Shown: in pieces, positions 30,432 through 39,201 of the stretch
Numbering within the stretch: position 1 is the first letter of the stretch
How the letters are laid out: every line of letters begins with the position of its first letter
NCBI RefSeq assembly: GCF_017309385.1
Contig: NZ_JAFJMJ010000002.1
Span: forward strand, 186,001-250,000
Origin: Amycolatopsis sp. 195334CR
Lineage (GTDB): Bacteria > Actinomycetota > Actinomycetes > Mycobacteriales > Pseudonocardiaceae
DNA: 64,000 nucleotides
Direction: 5' to 3'
The notes under the pieces: generated by a model
Database searches by the model: none
What the model was told of the DNA's origin: nothing
What the model saw: only the letters and a program-made list of their open reading frames with translations
Position numbers and translations under genes: made by a program

Positions 30432-31384
30432 GCGGGCGCCGCGCCGCCGGGGGTTTTGCCGGGGGAGTTGAGCTGGACGATCAGGGCGCCGCCGAGCAGG
30501 ATGGCGGCGCCCAGCAGCTGCACCCAGCTCAGCGCCTCCCCGAGCAGCACCCAGGCCAGGCCCGCGGCCAGCAGCGGTTCGCACAGGCCGAGCACGCTGG
30601 CCACCGGCGCCGGCAGGTGCTTCAGCGAGGAAATCCCGGCCAGGTAAGCGAAAACGGTGGAAACCAGGACCAGCGCGATCAGCAGCGCCCAGATCGGCGG
30701 CTGCCACGGCCCGAACTTCGCCGGTGCCGACAGCAGCGATACCGGGATCGTCCACGGCGGTGCCACCACGCACACCGCCACCGCGCCGACGATCATGCCC
30801 CAGGTGACCAGCCCCAGCGGGTGCCGGTCGGCCACCGCGCGTTCCCCGATCAGGAAGTACGCCGCCGAGCAGATCGCCGCGCCGACCCCGGCCAGCACGC
30901 CGAACGCGTCCAGCCGCAGCCCCTCCCACGCCTGCGCCACCATCGCCAGCCCGACCATCGCCAGCGCGATCCCGCCCCACATCACCCTGGGCAGCCGCAC
31001 CCGCCGCACGAACCGCACCCACAGCGCGATCAGCACCGGCGAGGTGAACTCCAGCAGGATCGCGATGCCCACCGGGATCCGGCTCGCCGAGACGAAGTAG
31101 CACAGCTGCACCCCGGCCACGCCGAGCAGGCCGTACCCGAGCAGCAGCGGCCAGTCCGAAGCCCGCACCTTCAGCAGCGACGGCCGCGCGATCGCCACCC
31201 CGGCGGCGAGCACCAGCGCGGCCAGCCCGATCCGCGCCGCGGCCACCTGCTCCGGGCTCAGCCCGGCCAGCATCACCGGCTTGCCCAGCGCGCCGGAACT
31301 GCTGAAGAACAGGGCCGCGACCAGGATCAGCACCGTGCCGCGGCCCCGGTGGACGGACGGGCGTGCCGCGACCTCGGTGACCAT
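30428..31384 (-). CDS. EamA/DMT-family transporter
   Basis: 318 residues with ten predicted membrane helices in two EamA repeats (about 15-140 and 155-300), the typical DMT exporter form. Substrate is unknown; family members export amino acids or metabolites. The ATG at 31384 is preferred to a GTG 9 nt upstream because TATCGT ends exactly 7 nt before it, as at other leaderless starts in this window. Convergent with the DUF305 gene, with overlapping stop codons. Confidence 0.87.
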   Translation of the reverse strand: MVTEVAARPSVHRGRGTVLILVAALFFSSSGALGKPVMLAGLSPEQVAAARIGLAALVLAAGVAIARPSLLKVRASDWPLLLGYGLLGVAGVQLCYFVSASRIPVGIAILLEFTSPVLIALWVRFVRRVRLPRVMWGGIALAMVGLAMVAQAWEGLRLDAFGVLAGVGAAICSAAYFLIGERAVADRHPLGLVTWGMIVGAVAVCVVAPPWTIPVSLLSAPAKFGPWQPPIWALLIALVLVSTVFAYLAGISSLKHLPAPVASVLGLCEPLLAAGLAWVLLGEALSWVQLLGAAILLGGALIVQLNSPGKTPGGAAPA

Positions 31385-31456
31385 GAACCGCACGATACGG
31401 CCGGGCCCCGACCGTCCGGAACCCTTTTTCGGTAACTGCCTAAAACTGAACGGAGG

Positions 31457-32332
31457 TTACGGCTTCCACGGGCTGACGGTGTCCGTCGGCCGGGTCGGGT
31501 CGTGGAACCGCGGCACGTCCATTTCACCGCGGCGCAGCGGCACCAGGCCGTCGGTGATCGCCCGCATGATCTTCGCGTGCGCGCGCACCCCGGCCCCGGG
31601 CCGCTCCGGCTCGATGCCGGCCAGGTCGACCGGCTCGCCGAAGTGCACCCGGAACACCGGCCGCCGCAGCGGCGCGGTCAGCCCCGACTTGGCCAGCGGC
31701 ACGATGTCGGCGGGCCCGTTGACCGTCTCGGTGCCCCAGTACACGGCCTCGTGCGCACCCCACTGGCTGATCGGGATCACCGGCACCCCGGCGGCGATCG
31801 CCAGCCGCGCCGCGCCGGACTTGCCGCGCTCGGGCCACAGCCCGGGGTCGTGGCTGATCCGGCCCTCGGGGTAGACGATGATCGGCGCCCGCGTGGTGCG
31901 CATCGCCTCGACCGCCTCGCCGAACTGCGCCAGCGCCGAGTCGGACTTGCCGCGGTCCACCCGCAGGTGTCCGCTGGCCTTGAGCGCCGGGCCGATCACC
32001 GGCGCGTCCAGGATGCCGCCGGCCAGCATGAACCGGGGCGCGATGCCGATCTTGCGGCAGGCCGCCATCAGCACGAACGGGTCGAACACGCCGATGTGGT
32101 TGGCCGCCATCAGCAGCGGCCGGTCGCGCAGCCCGCTGGGCACCTGACCGGTGATCCGCAGCCTCCCGACCAGGTTGACCAGGCGGTGGTCGATGGCGAG
32201 CATGGTGCGCCAGATGGCCGGCGTGGGGGTCCGCCGGTTTGCCCGGAATCGCCCGTTCTCGTCGCGGTGCAGAGCGAACATGGGCCAGATCCTGTCACGA
32301 TCGGATTTCACCCGGTTTGGGGACCGGCTCAT
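31457..32332 (-). CDS. 1-acyl-sn-glycerol-3-phosphate acyltransferase-type protein (PlsC-like)
   Basis: 291 residues with the PlsC fold. The catalytic H-x4-D is in NHIGVFDP (near residue 77) and the second signature in YPEGRIS (near 150). It transfers acyl chains to lysophosphatidate or a related lipid at the cytoplasmic face of the membrane. Ends with a proline-rich tail. The start at 32332 is tentative: another in-frame ATG lies 51 nt downstream and no clear Shine-Dalgarno precedes either. The gene is divergent from ftsK across 69 bp. Confidence 0.87.
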   Translation of the reverse strand: MSRSPNRVKSDRDRIWPMFALHRDENGRFRANRRTPTPAIWRTMLAIDHRLVNLVGRLRITGQVPSGLRDRPLLMAANHIGVFDPFVLMAACRKIGIAPRFMLAGGILDAPVIGPALKASGHLRVDRGKSDSALAQFGEAVEAMRTTRAPIIVYPEGRISHDPGLWPERGKSGAARLAIAAGVPVIPISQWGAHEAVYWGTETVNGPADIVPLAKSGLTAPLRRPVFRVHFGEPVDLAGIEPERPGAGVRAHAKIMRAITDGLVPLRRGEMDVPRFHDPTRPTDTVSPWKP

Positions 32333-32401
32333 CGGTAACGTGAGAAATGTTCCCCGTGTGCTGCGAGTGGCAGATGTGACTGGGCGAGACCGAGGGTTAC
32401 C

Positions 32402-34900
32402 GTGGAACCCATGGCAGGTGGGTCGTCGGCAACCAAGGGACGGAGCTCGGGACGTGGGGGCAGTGGGAAGGCTCCCGCGCGGAACTCGCGCGGCTCGAGC
32501 CGCCCGCGCACCACGGCCAAGCGGCCGCCCGCGCGCAAGCCCGCCCCGCGCCGCAAGTCCGGTGGCGGGTTCGGCCGGGCCGTGCGCGGCGGGTGGAACC
32601 TGCTGGCCAAGGGGGTCGGCTCGCTGGCGAGGACAGTCGGCCGCAGCCGCGACCTGGAGCCGGAACACCGCCGGGACGGGCTCGCGCTCGCGCTGATCGG
32701 GCTGGCCATCGTGATCGCGGTCGGTGTCTGGTGGCAGGCGGCCGGTCCGGTCGGCAACTGGGTGCAGATCGGCGCGCGCACGGTGTTCGGCGCCGGTTCG
32801 GTGACCCTGCCGCTGGTGCTCACCGTGGCCGCGGTGGCGCTGATGCGCTCCGAACCGCAGCCCGAGACCCGGCCGCGCCGGGTGATCGGCGCGCTGCTGA
32901 TGATCTTCGCCGTGCTCGGCCTCCTGCACCTGTTCAACGCGCTGCCCTCGGCCAACGTGGACCGGATGTACGCCGGGGGCTTCCTCGGCTACCTCTCCGG
33001 CGGCCTGCTCGCGGTCGGCGTGACCACCTGGGTCGCGGTGCCGCTGCTGGTGCTGGCGCTCGGCTTCGGCGTGCTGGTGTTCACCGGTACGCCGGTGCGG
33101 CAGATCCCGCAGCGCCTGCGCGAGTGGGGGATGGACCCCGAGGAACTGGAGGAGGAGCAGGCGCACCGCGAGGCCCGCGCCGAGCGCAAGGCCCGCGAAG
33201 CCGAGGAGGTCACCGAGGCCGATCCCAAGGCGGTCCGCCTCCGCAAGCCGTCGCGGCGCCGCCAGGCCACCGGGTCCGAGGAGAAGGACCCCCAGCTCGA
33301 ACTGCCGGTGGACGAGCCGCTGCCCGCACCGCCGAAGGTCAAGCCGGCCGAGGTCCCGGAGAAGAAGGCCCGCAAGGCCGAGGCGCCGATGGCGGTGACC
33401 CGCACGGTCGAGGGCGACTACCAGCTCCCGTCGGCGGAACTGCTCACCCTCGGCGAGGCGCCGAAGTCGCGCAGCAAGGCCAACGACGTGATGATCGAGT
33501 CGATCTCCGGCGTGCTGGAGCAGTTCAACGTCGACGCGCAGGTCACCGGCTTCACCCGCGGCCCGACGGTCACCCGGTACGAGGTCGAGCTGGGTCCCGG
33601 CGTGAAGGTCGAGAAGATCACCGCGCTGACCAAGAACATCGCCTACGCCGCGGCCACGGACAACGTGCGCCTGCTGGCGCCGATCCCCGGGAAGTCCGCG
33701 GTCGGCATCGAGGTGCCCAACTCCGACCGCGAGATGGTGCGCCTCGGTGACGTGCTGCGCTCGCCGAAGGCGGCCAAGGACAACCACCCGATGGTGATCG
33801 GGCTCGGCAAGGACATCGAGGGCCACTTCGTCACCGCGAACCTGACCAAGATGCCGCACCTGCTGGTGGCCGGGTCCACCGGTTCCGGTAAGTCGAGCTT
33901 CGTCAACTCGATGCTGGTCTCGCTGCTGGCGCGGGCCACGCCGGACGAGTGCCGGATGATCCTGATCGACCCGAAGATGGTCGAGCTGACCCCGTACGAG
34001 GGCATCCCGCACCTGATCACGCCCATCATCACCCAGCCGAAGAAGGCGGCGGCCGCGCTGGCCTGGCTGGTCGAGGAGATGGAGCAGCGCTACCAGGACA
34101 TGCAGGCCAACCGGGTGCGGCACATCGACGACTTCAACAAGAAGGTGAAGTCGGGCGAGATCACCGCGCCGCCGGGCAGCGAGCGGGTCTACGCGCCGTA
34201 CCCGTACATCATGGCCATCGTCGACGAGCTGGCCGACCTGATGATGACCGCGCCGCGTGACGTGGAGGACGCGATCGTGCGGATCACCCAGAAGGCGCGG
34301 GCCGCGGGCATCCACCTGGTGCTGGCCACCCAGCGGCCGTCGGTGGACGTGGTCACCGGCCTGATCAAGACGAACGTGCCCTCGCGGCTGGCCTTCGCGA
34401 CCTCGTCGCTGACCGACTCGCGGGTGATCCTGGACCAGCCGGGCGCGGAGAAGCTGATCGGCATGGGTGACGCGCTGTACCTGCCGATGGGTGCCGGGAA
34501 GCCGGTGCGCGTGCAGGGCGCCTTCGTCGGCGACGACGAGATCTCGGCGATCGTGAACTTCGCCAAGGAGCAGGCGCAGCCGGAGTACCAGGAGGGCGTC
34601 ACCGCGGCGAAGGCCGGCGAGGCCAAGGAGATCGACCCGGACATCGGCGACGACCTCGATGTGCTGCTGCAGGCGGCGGAGCTGGTGGTCACCTCGCAGT
34701 TCGGCTCGACCTCGATGCTGCAGCGCAAGCTGCGCGTCGGGTTCGCGAAGGCGGGCAGGCTGATGGACCTGCTGGAGTCGCGGGGGGTGGTCGGGCCGTC
34801 GGAGGGGTCGAAGGCGCGGGATGTGCTGATCAAGCCGGAGGAGCTGGAGTCCGTCCTGTACCTGATCCGCGGCGGCGGGCCGCCTGCTGATGACGAGTAG
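32402..34900 (+). CDS. ftsK: DNA translocase FtsK/SpoIIIE
   Basis: 832 residues. A basic N-terminus precedes about four membrane helices (about 95-235). A charged Glu/Lys/Pro linker follows to about 335. The alpha/beta motor domain has Walker A GSTGSGKSS near residue 491 and Walker B region YIMAIVDELADLM near 600. The C-terminal gamma winged-helix domain (about 755-820) contains SMLQRKLRVGFAKAGRLMD, which reads KOPS-type polarity signals. The motor clears chromosomes during septation and, in actinomycetes, also acts in sporulation or conjugation-like transfer. The GTG at 32402 follows GAGGG by 5 nt; ATG 32411 is an alternative. Confidence 0.95.
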   Translation: MEPMAGGSSATKGRSSGRGGSGKAPARNSRGSSRPRTTAKRPPARKPAPRRKSGGGFGRAVRGGWNLLAKGVGSLARTVGRSRDLEPEHRRDGLALALIGLAIVIAVGVWWQAAGPVGNWVQIGARTVFGAGSVTLPLVLTVAAVALMRSEPQPETRPRRVIGALLMIFAVLGLLHLFNALPSANVDRMYAGGFLGYLSGGLLAVGVTTWVAVPLLVLALGFGVLVFTGTPVRQIPQRLREWGMDPEELEEEQAHREARAERKAREAEEVTEADPKAVRLRKPSRRRQATGSEEKDPQLELPVDEPLPAPPKVKPAEVPEKKARKAEAPMAVTRTVEGDYQLPSAELLTLGEAPKSRSKANDVMIESISGVLEQFNVDAQVTGFTRGPTVTRYEVELGPGVKVEKITALTKNIAYAAATDNVRLLAPIPGKSAVGIEVPNSDREMVRLGDVLRSPKAAKDNHPMVIGLGKDIEGHFVTANLTKMPHLLVAGSTGSGKSSFVNSMLVSLLARATPDECRMILIDPKMVELTPYEGIPHLITPIITQPKKAAAALAWLVEEMEQRYQDMQANRVRHIDDFNKKVKSGEITAPPGSERVYAPYPYIMAIVDELADLMMTAPRDVEDAIVRITQKARAAGIHLVLATQRPSVDVVTGLIKTNVPSRLAFATSSLTDSRVILDQPGAEKLIGMGDALYLPMGAGKPVRVQGAFVGDDEISAIVNFAKEQAQPEYQEGVTAAKAGEAKEIDPDIGDDLDVLLQAAELVVTSQFGSTSMLQRKLRVGFAKAGRLMDLLESRGVVGPSEGSKARDVLIKPEELESVLYLIRGGGPPADDE

Positions 34901-34933
34901 GGCGTGGGGCCACCCCGGTTTTTCAGTGTGACT

Positions 34934-34992
34934 ACGGCGAAGGTCCCGATGTCAAGGCGGGAAAGATGCCTTGACATCGGGACCTTCGCCGT
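34934..34992 (+). terminator. 25-bp perfect hairpin after ftsK
   Basis: Arms 34934-34958 and 34968-34992 are fully complementary over 25 bp with a 9-nt loop, followed by GTTTTGG. It starts 33 nt after the ftsK stop. Strong intrinsic terminator. Confidence 0.85.
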
Positions 34993-35089
34993 GTTTTGGC
35001 TGTGGACGGGGTGAGGGGGAGGACTGGGTGGGTCGTGGGTTGCGTGGCGTTGCCGGGTGTCGGTTTGGGGCTGGGGCGAGTCCTGTCCG

Positions 35090-35154
35090 GTGCGAGCCAC
35101 GTCCGCTGCGAAAGCCACATTCACTGCCGATTCCGCAGTGAAAGCCACATTCAC
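35090..35154. repeat. tandem copies of the GTGAAAGCCACATTCAC unit
   Basis: GTGAAAGCCACATTCAC at 35138-35154 and the one-change copy GCGAAAGCCACATTCAC at 35108-35124 lie in direct orientation 30 bp apart; a degenerate copy starts at 35090. The spacer TGCCGATTCCGCA nearly equals the loop of the 22119 palindrome. The rest of the 282-bp ftsK/nitroreductase gap holds the ftsK terminator and no gene I can support. Confidence 0.7.
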
Positions 35155-35182
35155 AGCACCACTGCCGCCCGGAGGGAGCAGG

Positions 35183-35797
35183 TCAGAGCGGGGTGCCCCA
35201 CGTGTCTTGGTAGGTCAGGTCTTCGGGTGGGGTGCGCGGAGCGGGCTTGAAGTCGGCCGCCGTGGTGTAGGCGACGGGTAGCAGGCCGACTTGTGTGACG
35301 TCCGCGGGGATGCCCAGGATCGCCGCCGCTTCGGCTTCGCGTTCGAGGTGGTAGCTGGTGAGCGTGGAGCCCAGGCCCCGCGACCGCAACGCCAGCTGGA
35401 AGCTCCACACCGCCGGGAAGATGCCGCCGTAGAACACCGCGAGCGCGTCGTTGCCGCCTTCGGGGCGGCCCAGCAGGCACGGGATGACCAGCACCGGAAC
35501 GCGTTCGATGACGTCGACGAGGTGCCGTGCCGACGCGAGCGTGCGCGCCCGCTGCGGGCTGTCCGCCACCTTCGCGTCGAGGTACGCCGTGCCGACGTCG
35601 CGGAAGAGCGCGCCCAGCCGGTTGCGGCGCTCCTGATCACGGACCACCAGCCAGCGCCACTGCTGCGTGGCGCCCGCGGTCGGCGCCTGCACCGCCAGGC
35701 GCAGGCAGTCCAGGATGACCTCGCGCTCCACCGGCCGGTCCAGATCGAGCTTCCGGCGCACCGCGCGGGTCGTGCTCAACAGGTGATCGCTGTCCAT
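35183..35797 (-). CDS. nitroreductase-family FMN oxidoreductase
   Basis: 204 residues with the nitroreductase fold: RAVRRKLDLDRPVE (FMN-binding arginines, near residue 12), QAPTAGATQQWRWLVV near 40, and the C-terminal GIPADVTQVGLLPVAY region. These dimeric FMN enzymes use NAD(P)H to reduce nitroaromatics, quinones or enones. The ATG at 35797 follows GGGGGTG; a GTG two codons upstream is an alternative. Substrate unknown. It is downstream of the phospholipase gene, from which it is separated by a clear hairpin, so it is its own unit. Confidence 0.88.
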   Translation of the reverse strand: MDSDHLLSTTRAVRRKLDLDRPVEREVILDCLRLAVQAPTAGATQQWRWLVVRDQERRNRLGALFRDVGTAYLDAKVADSPQRARTLASARHLVDVIERVPVLVIPCLLGRPEGGNDALAVFYGGIFPAVWSFQLALRSRGLGSTLTSYHLEREAEAAAILGIPADVTQVGLLPVAYTTAADFKPAPRTPPEDLTYQDTWGTPL

Positions 35798-35812
35798 GCC
35801 CACCCCCGGGAC

Positions 35813-35848
35813 GGGTCGTCAGCGCCAAAGCCTAAGCGCTGACGACCC
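35813..35848. terminator. 13-bp hairpin after the phospholipase A2 gene
   Basis: GGGTCGTCAGCGC (35813-35825) and GCGCTGACGACCC (35836-35848) pair perfectly with a 10-nt loop. It lies 16 nt after the phospholipase stop on the minus strand and just upstream of the nitroreductase start. Probable terminator. Confidence 0.7.
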
Positions 35849-35863
35849 GCCGGTGGTGGAAAA

Positions 35864-36331
35864 TCAGCTGGCGCCGAACTGGCGCACGGCCTGGTAGTAC
35901 GTCCACGCGGCCGCGTTGCACGCACCCGCGCCGTTGCAGATGTCCTTCATGTCGTCGTAGAAGTTGTCGTCGATGCGCAGGCGGTTGGCGTCGGTGAACC
36001 GGCTCTGCTTCTTGTAGTTGCGGTAACCGAAGTCGTGCCGCCAGCAGGCCTGCGTGAAGTTGTACCCCAGTGGCTTGTCCGGCGACCAAGAGCAGGCGTC
36101 GGTCGACCAGTCGAGGTCGCTCGGATAGGTGCCGCGCACGCTGACGAAGCCCGACAGCGACTTGCTGAACAGGTAGTCGTCGGTCACCGCCCGCACGTCG
36201 ATGGCCTGCGCGGTCCCCGCGCCGATCACCAGGCTTCCGGCCACCGCGGCGGACACGGTCAGCTTGCGGAGCAGGCCGCGGACTGATCTGCGGCGGCGGG
36301 TGGCTGGCTCGGGCAGGGCGGTCACGGACAT
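35864..36331 (-). CDS. secreted prokaryotic phospholipase A2
   Basis: 155 residues. A signal peptide with twin basic region and hydrophobic core ends at about AGTAQA (cleavage near residue 43). The mature ~112-residue domain has the catalytic dyad in CWRHDFGYRNYKK (His-Asp near residue 99), with four further cysteines that can form two disulfides (DACS, QACW, ICNG, ACNA). This matches the small calcium-dependent Streptomyces-type phospholipase A2 that releases the sn-2 fatty acid from phospholipids. The ATG at 36331 follows GAGGGAGC. Monocistronic. Confidence 0.9.
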   Translation of the reverse strand: MSVTALPEPATRRRRSVRGLLRKLTVSAAVAGSLVIGAGTAQAIDVRAVTDDYLFSKSLSGFVSVRGTYPSDLDWSTDACSWSPDKPLGYNFTQACWRHDFGYRNYKKQSRFTDANRLRIDDNFYDDMKDICNGAGACNAAAWTYYQAVRQFGAS

Positions 36332-36440
36332 CGCTAGCTCCCTCGCTGTGATCTCTCGACAGGGTGAGCTCAGCATTGGCCAAGAATTCTCCTGGCGCCA
36401 CCACCTTGCGTAGGAAATCCAGTGAATTCCTTCCAACGGT

Positions 36441-37802
36441 TCAGTTCTGGAGCGTGATGTTTGTCAGATCGATCCCGCGGAATGGCAGTGCGGTGGCGCC
36501 GTGCACCCGCGGCGACCACACCGCGTGCCCGTGACCGGTCCAGATCGGCGCGGCCGGGAGATCGCGCAGCAACTGGTTCTCGACCAGCCGGTACCGCTGG
36601 GCGCGTTCCTCCTCATCGGTGGCCGAGGACGCCGCGGCGACCAGATCCCCGAAACCCGCACCCGCGTACGCAGTCGCGGCGGTCAGCGCGCCGACCGCCT
36701 CGCCGGGCGTCGCCGCTTGAACGGTGATCGCGAGCGGGCCGTCCAAAGTGCCGTCCGGGCGTGGTTTGGCGTGCACCGGCGAGCCGAGCGCCGCCTGCAC
36801 CTGCTCGGCGAGCGTGCGCGCCCACGCTTCTTCGCCCGGGGCGAAGTAGAGGTTCACGTCGCCGCCGAATCCGCCTTGGGCGGCAAGGGCTTTCGCCGCC
36901 GCCGGGTCGTGGGTGCACGGACGGCAGGTGGCCGAGCGCTCGCCGGGCAGCGCGCCCTTCGCCGGGTCCGCCTGATCACCGAGCGGCCCCTTCGCCACAG
37001 CCGCGCGATCGACCGCCATGGCGAACGCGAACCGCACGGCCGCGTCTTCGAACCGCTTGTCCCCCAACGGAAACACCAGATAGCCCGCGGACGGCAGCGG
37101 CCACATCGCGTGCCGGTCGGCGAAATCGGTGTGCATCGCGTCGTGGCGGTCGCCGGGCACCTCGGTGGCCAGGTCGAGAGTGCCCGCCTTCACCTCGTCG
37201 TAGTGCGTGCCCGGCGCGCCGACGCGCAGCTCGATTTCCTTTGGTTTCCCCGGTTCCGGCGTGACGCGGGTGAGTTTCGCGCCCTTGCCGGGTTCCCAGG
37301 GCGCGGCCATCCGGTAGGGCCCGTTGCCGATCGGAGTACGGGAAAAGCCGGCCCAGTCCCGGGAAACGAGCACCGATTCCGGCAGCGGGAGAAAGGCGGG
37401 CGCGGTCAGCTTCACCGGGATTTCCCCGGACGGCTGGGCGAGCACGATCCGCACGGTGGAATCGTCGACCGCGGTGATTTCCGTGGCGCCCAGCGAACCC
37501 CCGGTCAATCGCCAGGTGTCCACATAGGACTTCGCGGTGACCGGGGTGCCGTCGTGGAACCGGCCGGTGGGTGGCTTCACCGTCCAGGTGCGCAGATCCG
37601 GGCTGGTGGCCGCCGACGGCGGGATCGGCGTCCACAGCGCCGAAACCACCGTCCGCCCGGTCTGGTCGCGGAGTTCGGCGGGCACCAGGCTGCCCGGCTC
37701 GGTGACGCCGGCGGTGAGCACGTCCGGGGCGGGCGGCTCGGGGGCCGGCGTGCACGCGGCGGCGAGCACCGCGGCGGCCAGGAGGGCGGGGATCAGGCGC
37801 AT
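36441..37802 (-). CDS. ABC-type peptide/solute-binding lipoprotein (SBP_bac_5)
   Basis: 453 residues. Residues 1-17 form a lipoprotein signal with lipobox AAAC. The rest matches the large extracellular solute-binding family 5 (oligopeptide/nickel type): TGRFHDGTPVTAKSYVDTWR and IGNGPYRMAAPWEPGKG are its characteristic segments. It captures peptides or similar solutes at the cell surface. No permease or ATPase gene is nearby, so it must pair with a transporter encoded elsewhere or have another job. It is divergent from the LVIVD gene; TAGACA lies 6 nt before its ATG. Confidence 0.85.
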   Translation of the reverse strand: MRLIPALLAAAVLAAACTPAPEPPAPDVLTAGVTEPGSLVPAELRDQTGRTVVSALWTPIPPSAATSPDLRTWTVKPPTGRFHDGTPVTAKSYVDTWRLTGGSLGATEITAVDDSTVRIVLAQPSGEIPVKLTAPAFLPLPESVLVSRDWAGFSRTPIGNGPYRMAAPWEPGKGAKLTRVTPEPGKPKEIELRVGAPGTHYDEVKAGTLDLATEVPGDRHDAMHTDFADRHAMWPLPSAGYLVFPLGDKRFEDAAVRFAFAMAVDRAAVAKGPLGDQADPAKGALPGERSATCRPCTHDPAAAKALAAQGGFGGDVNLYFAPGEEAWARTLAEQVQAALGSPVHAKPRPDGTLDGPLAITVQAATPGEAVGALTAATAYAGAGFGDLVAAASSATDEEERAQRYRLVENQLLRDLPAAPIWTGHGHAVWSPRVHGATALPFRGIDLTNITLQN

Positions 37803-37890
37803 GGGCTCTGTCTAGCACCAACGGAAGGCGGTTGTATCCGGTGAACGCCGCGCAATACAGTGCTCTGGGCTCGTCACTGGGAGGTCACCG

Positions 37891-39201
37891 ATGTTCCGCA
37901 CCTGCCTGACCCTCGCCGCCGTGGTCACCACGGCGATCGTCACCGCCCTGCCCGCCGGCGCGTGCGGGGAGGAGGACGGGCCGGAGCCCAAGGCGGCCCC
38001 CGCCGCCGGTGCGCCCGGCGCGGTCAAGAACGTCGACGCGGTCGGCAACGTGCCCGACGCCCAGGGCGCCATCGCACTGGAGTTCCTGGACTACGGCAGG
38101 CGCGACGTCATGGTGGTCTCCGGTGAGTTCGGCCTGAAGACCTACGACCTGGCCGATCCGACCGCGCCCAAGCTGATCGGCGAGCTGAGCCTGCCCGGCA
38201 TGTGGGAGACCGAGAACACCGAGGTCGACCGCAAGCGCAAGCTGGTCTTCCTGGCCAGGGACCCGCGCGCGTTCGGCGGGAACACCCAGACCGGCGAGTC
38301 CGGCATCTACGTGGTCGACGTGAAGAACCCCGAGAAGCCGGTGGTGCGCAGCTACGTGCAGGTGCCCGCCGGGCACACCACCAGCTGCGTCAACGACTGC
38401 CGGTACCTGTGGACCGGCGGCCCGGCGAAGGCGGCGAACCAGCCCGCCGACTGGGGCGGGCGGCCCATCTGGGTGACCGACGTCCGCGACCCGGCCAAGC
38501 CGAAGGTGCACCCGGAGCCGATCGAGCTGGCCCGCAACGACGGCAAGACCGACTACGTGCACGACGTGCAGGTCGACCAGACCGGCGTGGCCTGGGTGTC
38601 CGGCCGTGGCGGCGTGCGGGGTTACTGGACCGACGGCTGGCGCAAGGACCCGGTTCAGGGCAAGTGGCGCAAGGCCACGCCGACCGCGCCGGTGCCGTAC
38701 GCCGGTGGTGGCGTCGAGGAGACCGCGGCGCCGTCGAAGTTCATGCACAACAGCCTGCGCCCGGTCGAGCACGGGCCGTGGGGCGAGAACGACCTGATCT
38801 ACGCCGTCGAGGAGAGCTTCCTCGACGGGTGCGCGGGCGACGGCGTGCTGGTGATCTCCTCGCTGGAGGGTTCCTACGACGGCCAGGGGTGGCGGTCCAC
38901 GCCGGAGGACCCGTTCCGGATGAAGACGGTCGGCACCTGGGGCGTGGCGGGCCAGGAGGGCAGCGACCCGGCGTCGGGTGACTGCTCGGCGCACTACTTC
39001 GACAAGCGCGGGGACGTCCTGGTGCAGTCGTTCTACGCCCAGGGCACCCGCTTCCTCGACGTCAGCGACCCGACCGACCCGAAGCAGATCGCCTACCACC
39101 GGCCCGCCGACGCCGCGTCGTGGGCGCCGTACTGGCACAAGGGGCTGGTCTACGTCGCCGACAACACCCGCGGCGTGGACATCCTGAAGCTCAGGAACTG
39201 A
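37891..39201 (+). CDS. secreted LVIVD-repeat beta-propeller protein
   Basis: 436 residues. A signal peptide ends around GACGEE (about residue 25). The mature protein is a series of LVIVD-type repeats, recognisable by L-x-x-x-D-[LV]-x-D-P-[TA]-x-P-K blocks (YDLADPTAPKLIGE, VVDVKNPEKPVVRS, VTDVRDPAKPKVH and LDVSDPTDPKQIAY), which form a surface beta-propeller. Six cysteines are present. No catalytic motif is seen, so a binding or matrix role is likely. The ATG at 37891 follows GGGAGG; TACAGT about 35 nt upstream could be its -10. Confidence 0.82.
   Translation: MFRTCLTLAAVVTTAIVTALPAGACGEEDGPEPKAAPAAGAPGAVKNVDAVGNVPDAQGAIALEFLDYGRRDVMVVSGEFGLKTYDLADPTAPKLIGELSLPGMWETENTEVDRKRKLVFLARDPRAFGGNTQTGESGIYVVDVKNPEKPVVRSYVQVPAGHTTSCVNDCRYLWTGGPAKAANQPADWGGRPIWVTDVRDPAKPKVHPEPIELARNDGKTDYVHDVQVDQTGVAWVSGRGGVRGYWTDGWRKDPVQGKWRKATPTAPVPYAGGGVEETAAPSKFMHNSLRPVEHGPWGENDLIYAVEESFLDGCAGDGVLVISSLEGSYDGQGWRSTPEDPFRMKTVGTWGVAGQEGSDPASGDCSAHYFDKRGDVLVQSFYAQGTRFLDVSDPTDPKQIAYHRPADAASWAPYWHKGLVYVADNTRGVDILKLRN

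Noticed and set aside
31425..31445. Second metal-box-like sequence (TTCGGTAACTGCCTAA) near the EamA gene
   Set aside because: Half-site spacing is 4 rather than 2 nt and the gene next to it is not a metal gene; likely chance.
35108..35154. CRISPR-like direct repeats
   Set aside because: Only two to three short units with similar, not unique, spacers and no cas genes; they belong to the dispersed palindrome family.
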